A DNA stretch of 64,000 bases from Timonella senegalensis JC301 (GCF_000312125.1 NZ_HE978641.1:209533-273532); one strand, 5' to 3'. Shown: positions 7,851 through 17,259, counted from the stretch's first letter. Program-made: numbers and translations. Notes: generated from the letters alone by a model not told the origin.

Positions 7851-9590
7851 ATGTCTGCCACAAGCCCAAACTCCACTCTCTCACCAGAGTCACGCTCGCG
7901 CTCACTAGAAGCAATGAAGGCTACTACCCCAGAAGCACCGCTCGATGTGCTCGTGATTGGTGGTGGTGTCACCGGCGCTGGAATTGTGCTCGACGCGGTG
8001 ACCCGTGGACTCGACACCGCAATCGTTGAGGCCCAGGACTGGGCTTCCGGAACCTCGAGCCGCTCATCCAAGCTTGTGCACGGTGGCCTGCGCTACCTGC
8101 AGATGCTCGACTTCTCCCTGGTGCACGAGGCCCTGACCGAGCGCGATCTGCTGCTCAACAAGCTGGCCCCACACCTGGTGAAGCCTGTGCCGTTCCTGTT
8201 CCCGCTCATCAAGCAGTACGAGCGCCCATACATCGGGGCCGGCATCATGCTCTACGACATCCTCGCTTCACTTGCCCCCGGCAAGCGTGCGATGCCCTTC
8301 CACCGCCACTACTCGCGCAAGGGAATGCAAAAGAAGTTCCCAAGCCTGCGCCACGATGCAGCGGTCGGAGCCATCGAATACTGGGACGGATCCGTTGACG
8401 ATGCTCGGCTCGTGCTGACGCTGGTCCGCACGGCAGCTAGCTACGGCGCGCACGCCGCTCCTCGCACCCAGGTCAAGGAACTGACCAAGTCCCCTGCTGG
8501 CCGCGTCAACGGCGCAGTACTCAAGGACCTCGAGACCGGCGAGACCTTCACTGTTCACGCTCGTCACGTCATCAACTCGACCGGCGTGTGGACTGAGGAG
8601 ACCGAAGCCCTCGCGGGTGGTACCGGAGGGCTCAAGGTTCTCGCTTCTAAGGGCATCCACATCGTGGTGCCACGCGATCGCATCAAGGGCACCTCGGGAC
8701 TTATCCTGCAGACTGAAAAGTCGGTGCTGTTCGTGATTCCATGGTCCCGCTATTGGATCATCGGAACCACCGATACCCCGTGGAAGCAAGAGCTGCAGCA
8801 CCCTGTAGCTACCTCCGCAGACATTGACTACGTGATCGAGCACGCCAACGCAGTACTCGCGGACCCAATCACCCGCGAAGACATCATTGGAACGTTCGCA
8901 GGCCTGCGCCCGCTCCTCCAGCCAGAGGTCAAGGAGGGCACCTCGTCCGCCAAGGTCTCGCGTGAGCACACTGTTGCCTCTCCAACACCGGGATTCACGG
9001 TCATCGCTGGCGGAAAGCTCACCACCTACCGAGTCATGGCAGAGGACGCCGTGGACTTCGCGCTCGGCGCCGAAGCCGCATCCAAGCCTTCGGTCACCAC
9101 GAACATCCCGCTCCTCGGAGCGGTCGGACTCGCGGCAATGAAGAACCAGACCCGCGCGTACCAACAAAAGTTTGGCTGGTCCAAGCAAATGGTCGAGCAC
9201 CTGCTCCACCGTTACGGATCGATGATCAACGAGATCGTCGCTATCTGCAACGAAGACCCAACCATGGCAAAGCCAGTCAAGGGCGCAGAGGCATACCTCC
9301 GCGCAGAGATCCACTACGCAGTGACCCGCGAAGGCGTCATCCACCTGGAAGATGTCCTGCTTCACCGCACCCGCATTAACTACGAGTTCGCAGATCGAGG
9401 ACTGAGCGCCCTCGAGGAAATCGCCGACATCGCAGCCAACGCGCTTGGCTGGGATGCGGAAACCCGCTCCGTTGAACTCAAGAACTACCGTGACCGTGCT
9501 GCCGCAGAAGAAGCCGCGGCAGCCGAACAGGACGACGCAAGCGCTGAACAAGTTCGACTTCAGGCTTCCGATCTCTCTCCTATGGAGTAG
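7851..9590 (+). CDS. glpD: Glycerol-3-phosphate dehydrogenase, FAD-dependent
   Basis: Oxidises glycerol 3-phosphate to dihydroxyacetone phosphate at the membrane, passing electrons to quinone. From ATG 7851 (GAAAGGA site upstream) it is 579 residues. The FAD-binding fold begins at about residue 36 (VLVIGGGVTGAGIVLDAV) and the family signature follows (SGTSSRSSKLVHGGLRYL). The C-terminal domain (from about 390) has the usual helical pattern, and the tail is Ala/Glu-rich. It is the first gene of glpD-glpF-glpK and divergent from the SorC-type regulator. Confidence 0.96.
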   Translation: MSATSPNSTLSPESRSRSLEAMKATTPEAPLDVLVIGGGVTGAGIVLDAVTRGLDTAIVEAQDWASGTSSRSSKLVHGGLRYLQMLDFSLVHEALTERDLLLNKLAPHLVKPVPFLFPLIKQYERPYIGAGIMLYDILASLAPGKRAMPFHRHYSRKGMQKKFPSLRHDAAVGAIEYWDGSVDDARLVLTLVRTAASYGAHAAPRTQVKELTKSPAGRVNGAVLKDLETGETFTVHARHVINSTGVWTEETEALAGGTGGLKVLASKGIHIVVPRDRIKGTSGLILQTEKSVLFVIPWSRYWIIGTTDTPWKQELQHPVATSADIDYVIEHANAVLADPITREDIIGTFAGLRPLLQPEVKEGTSSAKVSREHTVASPTPGFTVIAGGKLTTYRVMAEDAVDFALGAEAASKPSVTTNIPLLGAVGLAAMKNQTRAYQQKFGWSKQMVEHLLHRYGSMINEIVAICNEDPTMAKPVKGAEAYLRAEIHYAVTREGVIHLEDVLLHRTRINYEFADRGLSALEEIADIAANALGWDAETRSVELKNYRDRAAAEEAAAAEQDDASAEQVRLQASDLSPME

Positions 9591-9638
9591 ATCGGCGCAC
9601 GTCACGTACGCTCGGATAGGGCGTAAAAGCTCAAGTCC

Positions 9639-9661
9639 GCCCCCACAAAGGCTGTGGGGGC
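9639..9661 (+). terminator. Intercistronic hairpin between glpD and glpF
   Basis: GCCCCCACA pairs perfectly with TGTGGGGGC around AAGGC. No T-run follows, so it may act as a partial terminator or an RNA-stability element that sets the ratio of glpD to glpF-glpK message. Confidence 0.5.
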
Positions 9662-9703
9662 CACAGATGCCTTCGACAACGAAGTCAAGAGAGTAGGAAT
9701 CAC

Positions 9704-10456
9704 ATGGACGCAATTACACTCGGGGACATCTTCCTCTCCGAAGTCCTCGGTACTGCAATCCTCATCATCCTTGGTGCAGGCGTTGTGGCAAACCAGGTGC
9801 TCGGCAAGACGAAGGGTAATGGAACCGGTTGGGTTCTCATTACGTTCGGCTGGGGTTTTGCAGTCTTCGCTGGTGTTTACGCAGCGTACAAGTCGGGTGC
9901 ACACCTGAACCCAGCAGTAACCCTCGGTATCGCAGCGTCGGGAGCTGAGAACTACGTTCCCGGAATCGAAGTCAACGCAACCAGCACCCTGACCTACTTG
10001 GGTGCCCAGATGGTGGGTGCATTCATTGGTGCTGTCATCGCGTACCTCGCTTACAAGCAGCACTTTGACGCAACCGAAGACCCAGGCCTCAAGCTCGCAG
10101 TCTTCGCAACCGGCGCTGAAATCCGCAACCCACTGTGGAACGTCCTCACTGAGGCCGTCGGTACCTTTATCCTCGTGTTCTGGGTTCTCATCAACGGAGG
10201 AAGCCCATCCCAGATGGGTCCACTCGCTGTAGCACTCATCGTGGTTGCAGTCGGTATGTCCCTCGGTGGACCAACCGGATACGCCATCAACCCAGCTCGT
10301 GACCTCGGTCCACGTATCGCACACGCTGTCCTCCCAATCAAGGGCAAGGGCTCAAGCGACTGGGGCTACTCCTGGATCCCAGTAGTAGGTCCAATCGTTG
10401 GTGCTGTCATTGCTGGCCTCCTGGCCAACGGCCTCAACTGGATCCCCGTCTCCTGA
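9704..10456 (+). CDS. glpF: Glycerol facilitator (aquaglyceroporin), operon copy
   Basis: A 250-residue MIP-family channel with six membrane helices. The first half-helix motif is SGAHLNPAVTLG and the second is GYAINPARDLGPR, where the Asp after NPAR is typical of glycerol-conducting members. It imports glycerol for GlpK. An AGGA site lies 8 bases before the ATG. It sits between glpD and glpK and is a close paralogue of the MIP gene at 12933-13661. Confidence 0.95.
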   Translation: MDAITLGDIFLSEVLGTAILIILGAGVVANQVLGKTKGNGTGWVLITFGWGFAVFAGVYAAYKSGAHLNPAVTLGIAASGAENYVPGIEVNATSTLTYLGAQMVGAFIGAVIAYLAYKQHFDATEDPGLKLAVFATGAEIRNPLWNVLTEAVGTFILVFWVLINGGSPSQMGPLAVALIVVAVGMSLGGPTGYAINPARDLGPRIAHAVLPIKGKGSSDWGYSWIPVVGPIVGAVIAGLLANGLNWIPVS

Positions 10457-10471
10457 TTCAAACTCACAGGT

Positions 10472-10503
10472 GGCTGGGCGGCGCTAGCAATGGTCGCCCA
10501 GCC
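10472..10503 (+). terminator. Hairpin after glpF
   Basis: GGCTGGGCGGC pairs with GTCGCCCAGCC (one G-T) around a 10-base loop. A smaller hairpin (GATCCGC-GTA-GCGGATC) follows near 10511. The 190-bp gap to glpK also holds one copy of the dispersed CGACGAT motif (10577-10590, reverse). Confidence 0.5.
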
Positions 10504-10646
10504 GCACTGAGATCCGCGTAGCGGATCTTCTCCAAGCCCAGGTCCTCCCAACGAATGCGCGGGCGCCGACCCGCACTATCGTCGAAAATTCTCAGCTCAT
10601 CCCCCGAACCAAAACTTCAGTCCAAACACTGCAGAAAGCAAGACTC

Positions 10647-12164
10647 ATGACAAAGAAGTATGTTCTCGCAATCGACCAAGGAACTACCTCCTCGCGTGCA
10701 ATTTTGTTCAAGCACGACGGAACCATCCACTCAGTAGGCCAGCTCGAACACGACCAGATCTTCCCTCAGGCAGGCTGGGTCGAGCACAACGCAGACCAGA
10801 TCTGGAACAATGTGCGTGAGGTCGTGGGACTCGCTCTCACCCGCGGAAACGCAACACACGAAGACATCGCAGCTGTAGGTATCACGAACCAGCGTGAAAC
10901 CGCTGTTGTGTGGGACCGCAAGACCGGCAAGCCTGTCTACAACGCAATCGTGTGGCAGGACACCCGCACCCAGAAGATTGTTGACGAAATTGGCGGCGAA
11001 GAAGGCGCAGACCGCTACAAGAAGGTCACCGGCCTCCCTCTCGCAACCTACTTCTCCGGACCAAAGGTCCGCTGGATCCTAGACAACGTCGAAGGCGCTC
11101 GTGAGGCAGCAGAAGCTGGCGACCTGATGTTCGGAACCACCGACACCTGGGTACTGTGGAACATGACCGGTGGCGTAGACGGCGGCGTGCACGTCACCGA
11201 CGTCACCAACGCATCGCGTACCCTCCTCATGAACATCGAGACCCTCCAGTGGGACGACGCCATGTGCGAGGCAATCGGCATTCCAAAGTCGATGCTCCCA
11301 GAGATCAAGTCCTCCTCCGAGGTCTACGGCGTAGGCCGCAAGGGCGGACTCGTCCCAGACGTGCCAATCTCCGGTATTCTCGGCGACCAGCAGGCTGCTA
11401 CCTTCGGTCAGGCCTGCTTTGACAAGGGCAATGCCAAGAACACCTACGGCACCGGTAACTTCATGCTCATGAACACCGGCACCGAGCCAATCCACTCGGA
11501 GAACGGCCTGCTCACCACCGTTTGCTACAAGATCGGTGACGCACCAGCCGTCTACGCACTCGAGGGCTCGATCGCGGTGACCGGATCGCTAATCCAGTGG
11601 CTGCGTGACAACCTCGGCATGTTCGAGGACGCACCAGATGTCGAGTACTTGGCCAAGAAGGTTCCAGACAACGGTGGCGCATACATCGTCCCAGCGTTCT
11701 CCGGGCTTTTTGCACCTCACTGGCGTCCAGACGCACGCGGCGCAATCGTTGGTCTGACCCGCTTTGTGAACAAGAACCACATCGCACGCGCAGCCCTCGA
11801 GGCAGTTGCATTCCAGACCCGCGAGGTCGTTGACGCAATGAACGCCGACTCCGGCGTGGAGCTCACCGAACTCAAGGTTGACGGTGGAATGGTCGCCAAC
11901 GAGACCCTCATGCAGTTCCAGGCCGACCAGCTTGGCGTTGAGGTCATCCGTCCAGAGGTTGCAGAGACCACCGCACTCGGTGCTGCATACGCAGCAGGTA
12001 TCGCGGTTGGCTTCTGGAACGGCGAGCAGGACGTCCGCGACAACTGGGCAGAGGGCAAGCGTTGGGCGCCAGCTGCAACCCAGGACGAGCGTGCACGTCA
12101 GTACCGCAACTGGAAGAAGGCAGTTTCGAAGACCCTCGACTGGGTCGACGAAGACGTCAACTAG
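10647..12164 (+). CDS. glpK: Glycerol kinase
   Basis: Phosphorylates glycerol to glycerol 3-phosphate with ATP. At 505 residues it is the normal length of the FGGY kinase. It has the phosphate-binding start ([15 protein letters not shown]), substrate residues in [11 protein letters not shown] and IVWQDTRT, and the C-terminal signature ([20 protein letters not shown]). It is the third gene of the glycerol set; an AGAAAG run upstream is a weak ribosome site. A strong terminator follows. Confidence 0.97.
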   Translation: MTKKYVLAIDQGTTSSRAILFKHDGTIHSVGQLEHDQIFPQAGWVEHNADQIWNNVREVVGLALTRGNATHEDIAAVGITNQRETAVVWDRKTGKPVYNAIVWQDTRTQKIVDEIGGEEGADRYKKVTGLPLATYFSGPKVRWILDNVEGAREAAEAGDLMFGTTDTWVLWNMTGGVDGGVHVTDVTNASRTLLMNIETLQWDDAMCEAIGIPKSMLPEIKSSSEVYGVGRKGGLVPDVPISGILGDQQAATFGQACFDKGNAKNTYGTGNFMLMNTGTEPIHSENGLLTTVCYKIGDAPAVYALEGSIAVTGSLIQWLRDNLGMFEDAPDVEYLAKKVPDNGGAYIVPAFSGLFAPHWRPDARGAIVGLTRFVNKNHIARAALEAVAFQTREVVDAMNADSGVELTELKVDGGMVANETLMQFQADQLGVEVIRPEVAETTALGAAYAAGIAVGFWNGEQDVRDNWAEGKRWAPAATQDERARQYRNWKKAVSKTLDWVDEDVN

Positions 12165-12204
12165 TGCGACTTCCTACCCCGCCGTTGGGTAGGGCTCGTT
12201 AGAT

Positions 12205-12249
12205 AGGCAGGAGGGCCGCCTCACCTTTGGTGAGGCGGCCCTCCTGCCT
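12205..12249 (+). terminator. Strong terminator after glpK
   Basis: A perfect 21-bp stem (arms 12205-12225 and 12229-12249) with a TTT loop, followed by a short T-rich run (GTTTCT). Confidence 0.9.
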
Positions 12250-12346
12250 GTTTCTGATTCACGACGATCGTGCCCACTTCCCAGCACCATGTCCCTCACG
12301 GGGTGGTTTCGCCGTTGCTCGAGCCAGGGTTGTTGGCCGAACAGGG

Positions 12347-12682
12347 CTAGAGAAACTCCCTCAATTCAACCTTGCGGTTGCAGGCCTTGGATCCTTGCGT
12401 TGCAAGCTCGATTGCCGCGTCCCTGTCCTCCGCGTTGATGATCCAGAAACCCGAGACGAACTCCGTGGTGTCGTGCAAGGGGCCATTCTTGCGGGATGGT
12501 TCGGCTGGCCGTCCGTCGATCACCAGATTGTTCGCAGGTGCACACAGTCCTGCCGCAATGATCCAGTGCCCGTTCTCTTTGAGCTTGACGCTGAACTCAT
12601 CAACATCAGCCATTTCCGCAGCTGTGGCTGTGCCCGTGGCTCTGCCGTTAACCGTATCGATAACGTTGATCAGGAACTTCAT
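12347..12682 (-). CDS. YCII/DGPF-family protein
   Basis: From ATG 12682, chosen because GGAGG lies 7 bases upstream, it is 111 residues. The pattern MKFLINVIDT...GHWIIAAGLCAP...GFWIINAEDRDAAIELA matches the YCII-related (DGPF) alpha/beta barrel fold, often found near sigma factors as small dimeric proteins of unknown catalysis. It is convergent with glpK and divergent from the second aquaglyceroporin. Function not known. Confidence 0.82.
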   Translation of the reverse strand: MKFLINVIDTVNGRATGTATAAEMADVDEFSVKLKENGHWIIAAGLCAPANNLVIDGRPAEPSRKNGPLHDTTEFVSGFWIINAEDRDAAIELATQGSKACNRKVELREFL

Positions 12683-12932
12683 TTCCACTCCTCCCGTGAC
12701 GCACATCTGGGCCACGATTGCCCGATTCCTCGGAGGTTACGCCCCGCTAGGCGCAACCGCATGCGCAACCACGCAACTCCCAGCGGTACCAGCTGCTCGA
12801 CTTTGAACTCCAACGAAACTTTTTCCTAAACACCGCTCTGGGCCCTTCGCCGCGGAAGGATCCCGCAACCTGCACATACGGTTTTCGGGCGCACGGTCGC
12901 GCCCACCCCTCTCACCGATACGGACACCCAGC

Positions 12933-13661
12933 ATGAGCACCATTTCCCTGTGGCACGTCTTCTTTTCCGAGTTTCTCGGCACGGCAGTCCTCCTGACCAT
13001 TGGAACGTCCCTGTGCGCAAACAACACCCTGCGCACGACCAAGGGATTCAATGCCGGCTGGATAGGCATCACTTTTGGCTGGGGGTTTGCGGTATTCACT
13101 GCGGCGTACATCGCCTTCAAGTCCGGCGCACATCTCAATCCAGCTGTGACCCTCGGCTTTGCTCTACACGGCTCCGAGTTCGCACCTAGCATCGCCGTGA
13201 CATGGTCAAATGCGGCGATGTACATGTCCGGCCAACTCCTCGGCGCGTTTGTGGGCAGTTGCATCGCCTACCTCGTCTACCTCCCGCACTTTGACTCCGT
13301 CACGCGTGAAACATCGCTCGGCATCTTTGCCACGACTCCCGCGATCCGCCGCCCCGCCTCCAACCTGTTCACCGAGATCGCCGCGACCACCGTCCTCGTT
13401 CTGTGGCTTCTCGTCTCCAACTACACCGAGTCGAGCCTCGGTCCGCTCGCTGTTGCCGTGGTCATTGTTGCGATCGGAATGGGCCTCGGTGGCCCAACTG
13501 GCTACGCCATCAACCCCGCTCGCGACCTCGGCCCACGTATCGCGCACGCCGTCCTGCCGCTGCGCCATAAGGGCTCAAGCGACTGGGGTTACGCTTGGAT
13601 CCCCGTGGTCGGCCCATTGATCGGCGGCGTCGTGGGAGCATTCCTCGCTGGAGCGCTCTAA
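12933..13661 (+). CDS. Second MIP-family aquaglyceroporin
   Basis: A 242-residue channel closely related to glpF in this window; it has the same N-terminal helix pattern, the half-helix SGAHLNPAVTLG, and an identical block YAINPARDLGPRIAHAVLP. The second motif again carries the Asp typical of glycerol-type channels. It stands alone behind an upstream gap of about 250 bp with no clear ribosome site, so it is regulated apart from the glp genes. It probably arose by duplication of glpF; whether it carries glycerol or another polyol is not visible. Confidence 0.9.
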   Translation: MSTISLWHVFFSEFLGTAVLLTIGTSLCANNTLRTTKGFNAGWIGITFGWGFAVFTAAYIAFKSGAHLNPAVTLGFALHGSEFAPSIAVTWSNAAMYMSGQLLGAFVGSCIAYLVYLPHFDSVTRETSLGIFATTPAIRRPASNLFTEIAATTVLVLWLLVSNYTESSLGPLAVAVVIVAIGMGLGGPTGYAINPARDLGPRIAHAVLPLRHKGSSDWGYAWIPVVGPLIGGVVGAFLAGAL

Positions 13662-13844
13662 GTCCCTGAAAAGCCCTCAACGCCTGGGACTCCAGCAACG
13701 CCCCAGGCACCCAGCCCTTCGCTGCCTCGCCCGTTCCGGGCTCAAAAAATCCACTGCTTCTCGACGATCGTGCCCACCTTCCTGCCTCAACTCACCAACT
13801 CGTCCCATCCGTCTCGCACAACCCCCTGCACCCTCCAACACGGT

Positions 13845-13860
13845 TCGAACGTATGTTTGA
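13845..13860. promoter_or_regulatory. LexA (SOS) box upstream of the DNA polymerase gene
   Basis: TCGAACGTATGTTTGA matches the actinobacterial SOS box TCGAAC-N4-GTTCGA at all but one specified base (T for C in the right half). It ends 30 bp before the GTG start at 13891, so LexA would block transcription. Confidence 0.75.
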
Positions 13861-13890
13861 AAACCTGAGTACTAAAGGCACAATAGAAAT

Positions 13891-15597
13891 GTGCAGTTCG
13901 TAGTCGATCCAGTGAACGAGGATGAGTTTGAGGTGACCACCATCAAGGTGGGTCACAGCTCGGGCGACGTCCAAGCACTCGACGCTGCGCGACTCTCCCC
14001 CGAGGAACTAGTTGAGTTTGTCCGCGAGCGCGAGTCCGGGTTCTCCGAAGAACCTCACCCCCGCTGGGTGTGGGCGGATACGTCGATCACGTATGCTTTC
14101 CTGCTCTCCCACGGCGTCCGCGTTGAGCGCTGCCACGACCTGCGAAAGTCGCGCGCGATCCTGCGCGGTGCGGCGTGGACCGATTCTAGGGCGTTCAGCG
14201 AGGCTCCTAACATGCTGGAGTCCAATGCTTGGAACTTCCCTCCCGCTGCCCGCTCCGACGCGCTGTTCACAACCAAGCCGCGCGCAGTGCCCGAGCCCCT
14301 GACCGAACTCCGCCGCCAGCTCACTGTCTTAAGAACCGCGGAGCCCGCCCTGCGCGGCCGCCTCAACTTCCTGCTTGCTGCAGAGTCCGCGGGGACACTC
14401 ATCGCAGCCGAGATGTCCCACGCCGGCATTCCCTGGATCCGGGAGATCCACGACTCCATCCTGGCCGAGGCGCTGGGACCGCGCCCTCTTCCGGGAACCC
14501 GGCCCAATCGTCTTGAATCACTTGCGCAGCAGATCAGAGATCTGCTGGACGCGCCGGGACTGAACCCGGACTCCCCACGCGAGTTGCTGAAGGCATTGAA
14601 CCAGGCCGGGTTTGCGGTGAAATCCACGAACAAGTGGGAGATTAAGAACGTGGACCATCCTGCGGTGCCGGCCCTCCTGGAGTACAAGAAACTCTCGCGA
14701 ATGATGACCGCAAACGGCTGGACGTGGATGGACGAGTGGATCAAAGATGGTCGGTTCCGGCCAATCTACGTGCCCGGCGGCGCGGCCACCGGTAGGTGGG
14801 GCGCCGACGGCGGCGGGGCTTTGCAGCTCCCGCACTTTGTGCGACCGGCGGTTGTGGCGGACGAGGGGTGGTCGTTCGTGATCGCGGACGCCGCACAAGT
14901 TGAGCCACGTATCCTCGCGGCGATGTCCGGCGATCGCGCCATGGCGAGTGCAGGGCGCGGGCTGGACATGTATCAGGCCATCGCGGACGCAGGCATTACA
15001 GAGGATCGGTCGCACGCCAAGTACGGCATGCTCGGCGCAATGTACGGCGGGACCACTGGCGTGTCCGCACAGGTGCTGCCCAAGTTTAAGGTGGCGTTCC
15101 CGCGTGCAATGGGCATGCTAGAGCGGGCTGCGCGTGCGGGGGAACAGGGCGCAGTTGTCCATACGTGGCTTGGCCGCACCTCCGCGCCCGGATCGTTTGA
15201 TGGAGGAGGCGAGGGCGAGGACGCCGCGAGCGCCAAGGACCGTCGTGCGCGAGCCCGTGGCTATGGCCGCTTCACCAGGAACTTCATTGTCCAAGGGTCC
15301 GCCGCTGAGTGGGCCCTGTGCTGGATGGCCTCGGTCCGCCAGCAGCTGTGGCGGCTCTCGTTGAAGGAGTCTGCTGGCGCAGACGGTGCCGCGCCGCTGG
15401 TCACGGCAGGTCCTCACCTAGTATTTTTTCTTCACGACGAGATACTGGTTCACACCCCATCGCACCTTGCTCCTGCGGTCGCGAAAATCGTAGAGGACGC
15501 GGCGCGCGAGGCCGGCCGCCTATTGTTTGGGGAGAGCGATGTAGAGTTCCCCATCACCGCGGCGGTAAATTCCACGTACACGGATCCGAAATCGTGA
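13891..15597 (+). CDS. Family-A DNA polymerase, actinobacterial 'bifunctional 3'-5' exonuclease/DNA polymerase' type
   Basis: A 568-residue protein, much shorter than Pol I: no 5' nuclease and a reduced N-terminal exonuclease-like part (about 1-190) without obvious DEDD acidic residues. The polymerase core is intact: motif A DAAQVEPR with Asp333, motif B R373-X3-K377 to Tyr385 (RSHAKYGMLGAMYG, with Leu381 where E. coli Pol I has Phe762), and motif C HDE at 515-517. The LexA box upstream points to a DNA-damage role. The protein exists separately from the essential Pol I (not in window). GTG 13891 has no clear ribosome site. Confidence 0.88.
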   Translation: MQFVVDPVNEDEFEVTTIKVGHSSGDVQALDAARLSPEELVEFVRERESGFSEEPHPRWVWADTSITYAFLLSHGVRVERCHDLRKSRAILRGAAWTDSRAFSEAPNMLESNAWNFPPAARSDALFTTKPRAVPEPLTELRRQLTVLRTAEPALRGRLNFLLAAESAGTLIAAEMSHAGIPWIREIHDSILAEALGPRPLPGTRPNRLESLAQQIRDLLDAPGLNPDSPRELLKALNQAGFAVKSTNKWEIKNVDHPAVPALLEYKKLSRMMTANGWTWMDEWIKDGRFRPIYVPGGAATGRWGADGGGALQLPHFVRPAVVADEGWSFVIADAAQVEPRILAAMSGDRAMASAGRGLDMYQAIADAGITEDRSHAKYGMLGAMYGGTTGVSAQVLPKFKVAFPRAMGMLERAARAGEQGAVVHTWLGRTSAPGSFDGGGEGEDAASAKDRRARARGYGRFTRNFIVQGSAAEWALCWMASVRQQLWRLSLKESAGADGAAPLVTAGPHLVFFLHDEILVHTPSHLAPAVAKIVEDAAREAGRLLFGESDVEFPITAAVNSTYTDPKS

Positions 15598-15675
15598 GGT
15601 GATCCAGCGCTTTCGCTGATCATGGGGACCACAATGAAGCGGCCCCACACAACTGAGTTACGAGGAGATTGACCA

Positions 15676-16386
15676 ATGGCCTTTGTCGAGATCGGCATTA
15701 TCGTGGTGGCCCTCGTGGTTGCCATCCAAGCTATTCGGCACATCGTGTGGCCACTCGTCGGGCCAAAAAGGGGCGTACCCGGCCCGTCCGAGCCCCGCGA
15801 CTCTCACGACGAAGGTCAGGGTAACTCGGTAGCCACCACGACAAATGCCACAGCAGCTTCTCTCCACACCTCCAGCGCAGAGCGGTCGTCTCCAGAGTCT
15901 CTGGACGGCGATCAGTTTTGGCACTTAATTGAGGCTGCATGGAAGAGCGTGGACACAGAGAACACTAGGGCTTCCCTCGCAATTCCTTCGCTCTCACAGG
16001 ACGCAGCAAGCAGCCTTGAAGATCTACTTCCTAGCATGCTCGCCCAGTTGAGAACGTCCCTAGCACGGCTCACCCCAAGAAACTTGGCAGCTTTCGATCG
16101 CATCCTCGAAGAAAAGCTGTTCGAACTGGATCGCCAAAGTATTCACGAAGTTTTGGATGGCTCCGATGATGGTTTCCTTTATGCCCGAGGATTCGTGGTT
16201 GCAATGGGGCAGGCGTACTTCGACTCAGTTTTGGTCAATCCACAGGCCGCGGTCGAAGACACCGAATGTGAAGAATTTTGCTACTTCCCCGCTGAACTGC
16301 ATGAAGAACTCTATGGAACCTGGCCACAGCACGGAACGGGGAAGTCGCGGGAGTCATTCTCAAACAGTGCGGGTTGGGCAGAATAG
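15676..16386 (+). CDS. Membrane-anchored DUF4240 protein
   Basis: A 236-residue protein with a GAGGAG ribosome site. Residues about 5-28 form one membrane helix; residues 30-75 are a Ser/Thr/Glu linker. The rest matches the DUF4240 pattern: DGDQFWHLIEAAW, LRTSLARLTPRNLAAFDRIL, and GSDDGFLYARGFVVAMGQAY. Most DUF4240 proteins are soluble, so the membrane anchor is less common. It follows the polymerase by 78 bp on the same strand; a functional link is unproved. Confidence 0.75.
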   Translation: MAFVEIGIIVVALVVAIQAIRHIVWPLVGPKRGVPGPSEPRDSHDEGQGNSVATTTNATAASLHTSSAERSSPESLDGDQFWHLIEAAWKSVDTENTRASLAIPSLSQDAASSLEDLLPSMLAQLRTSLARLTPRNLAAFDRILEEKLFELDRQSIHEVLDGSDDGFLYARGFVVAMGQAYFDSVLVNPQAAVEDTECEEFCYFPAELHEELYGTWPQHGTGKSRESFSNSAGWAE

Positions 16387-16479
16387 CTCAGCTACCCGTA
16401 AGGAGCGGTGCTCCTGGCGCCGCTTCCCTAGCGTGAACTGCACCGATAGTTTCAAGGTGAAGTCGTGTGGGAGCACTGC

Positions 16480-16485
16480 TACCGT
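16480..16485 (+). promoter_or_regulatory. -10 box (TACCGT) of a likely leaderless gene
   Basis: TACCGT ends six bases before the ATG at 16492, and no Shine-Dalgarno site is present. GTGAAG 17 bp upstream is a poor -35. Confidence 0.4.
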
Positions 16486-16491
16486 CGAACG

Positions 16492-17151
16492 ATGAGCACA
16501 ATTGCCGTGGTGGGCGGACACGGAAAAATCGCCATGAAGCTGCATCCCCTGCTCGTTGAGGCGGGGTACACCTCGATCGCGCTTGCACGGTCTGAGGCGT
16601 ATCGCGAGGAGATCGCAAGCGCGGGTGCCGGGTTGAGAGTGCTAGATATCGAGCGCGCAGGTTTGGCTGATTTCGAACGAGCGCTGGAAGGCGTGGACGC
16701 TATTGTCTTCACCGCAGGTGGCGGCCCTGACGGGAACATTGAGCGTAAGCGCACAGTCGACCTTGAAGGGTCCCTCAACGCTCAACTTGCTGCGGCAAAC
16801 CTAGGTATTTCTCGGTTCATCCAGGTTTCCGCGCACGGTGTGGACAATCCCGTAGCGCCCGACTCCACGGCGGTTTGGGAGGCGTACGTGGATGCCAAGG
16901 CCCACGCAGACAGGTCCCTGCGAGAGTCCGAACTGGCCTGGACAATTCTGCGGCCGGGGCGGCTCACTGATGAAGAGCCATCAGGGGCCATTCTCTTGGG
17001 AGAAACGGTGGACCCAGGTGCCATCACCCGCGCAGACGTTGCTGCTCTCATTCTCGAGGTACTACACGACGACCGCACGATTGGTAGACAGTGGGAAGCC
17101 ATCAACGGGTCACTCCCTATTGCTCAAGCAGTGACTCAGGCGGTTTCGTAG
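16492..17151 (+). CDS. NAD(P)-binding (atypical SDR / NmrA-like) protein
   Basis: From ATG 16492 it is 219 residues. A Rossmann fold opens the protein (MSTIAVVGGHGKIAMKLHPL, the Gly pattern of atypical short-chain dehydrogenases), followed by VDAIVFTAGGGP, a DLEGSLNAQLAA block, VSAHGVDNP and the closing LAWTILRPGRLTDEEPSG. The catalytic Tyr-X3-Lys is replaced by YVDAKAHAD, where Tyr and Lys are kept at spacing three. Such proteins act as NADP-dependent reductases or redox sensors; substrate unknown. Confidence 0.8.
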   Translation: MSTIAVVGGHGKIAMKLHPLLVEAGYTSIALARSEAYREEIASAGAGLRVLDIERAGLADFERALEGVDAIVFTAGGGPDGNIERKRTVDLEGSLNAQLAAANLGISRFIQVSAHGVDNPVAPDSTAVWEAYVDAKAHADRSLRESELAWTILRPGRLTDEEPSGAILLGETVDPGAITRADVAALILEVLHDDRTIGRQWEAINGSLPIAQAVTQAVS

Positions 17152-17172
17152 GGCCCTACTGGCAGGAGCGAC

Positions 17173-17259
17173 TCAGATGTTGAGCACGTACAGGTAGCCG
17201 AGCAGGATGCCTCCGACGAGGATCATCGGGCGAAGTACGTAATTGCGGGCGATAGTCAT
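17173..17259 (-). CDS. 28-residue single-helix membrane protein
   Basis: ATG at 17259 and TGA at 17175..17173, with AAGGA six bases before the start. The product has a short basic head (MTIARNYVLRP) and one hydrophobic helix (MILVGGILLGYLYVLNI). It sits alone in a gap of 320 bp between two plus-strand genes. The ribosome site, basic head and uninterrupted helix are the evidence; such genes are missed by standard length cutoffs. Confidence 0.6.
   Translation of the reverse strand: MTIARNYVLRPMILVGGILLGYLYVLNI

Noticed and set aside
8268-9713. 481-codon open frame on the minus strand
   Set aside because: Antisense to glpD; Cys/Arg-rich composition without any family pattern.
12250-12346. Possible small RNA after the glpK terminator
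   Set aside because: No promoter or second terminator seen; only the dispersed motif is present.
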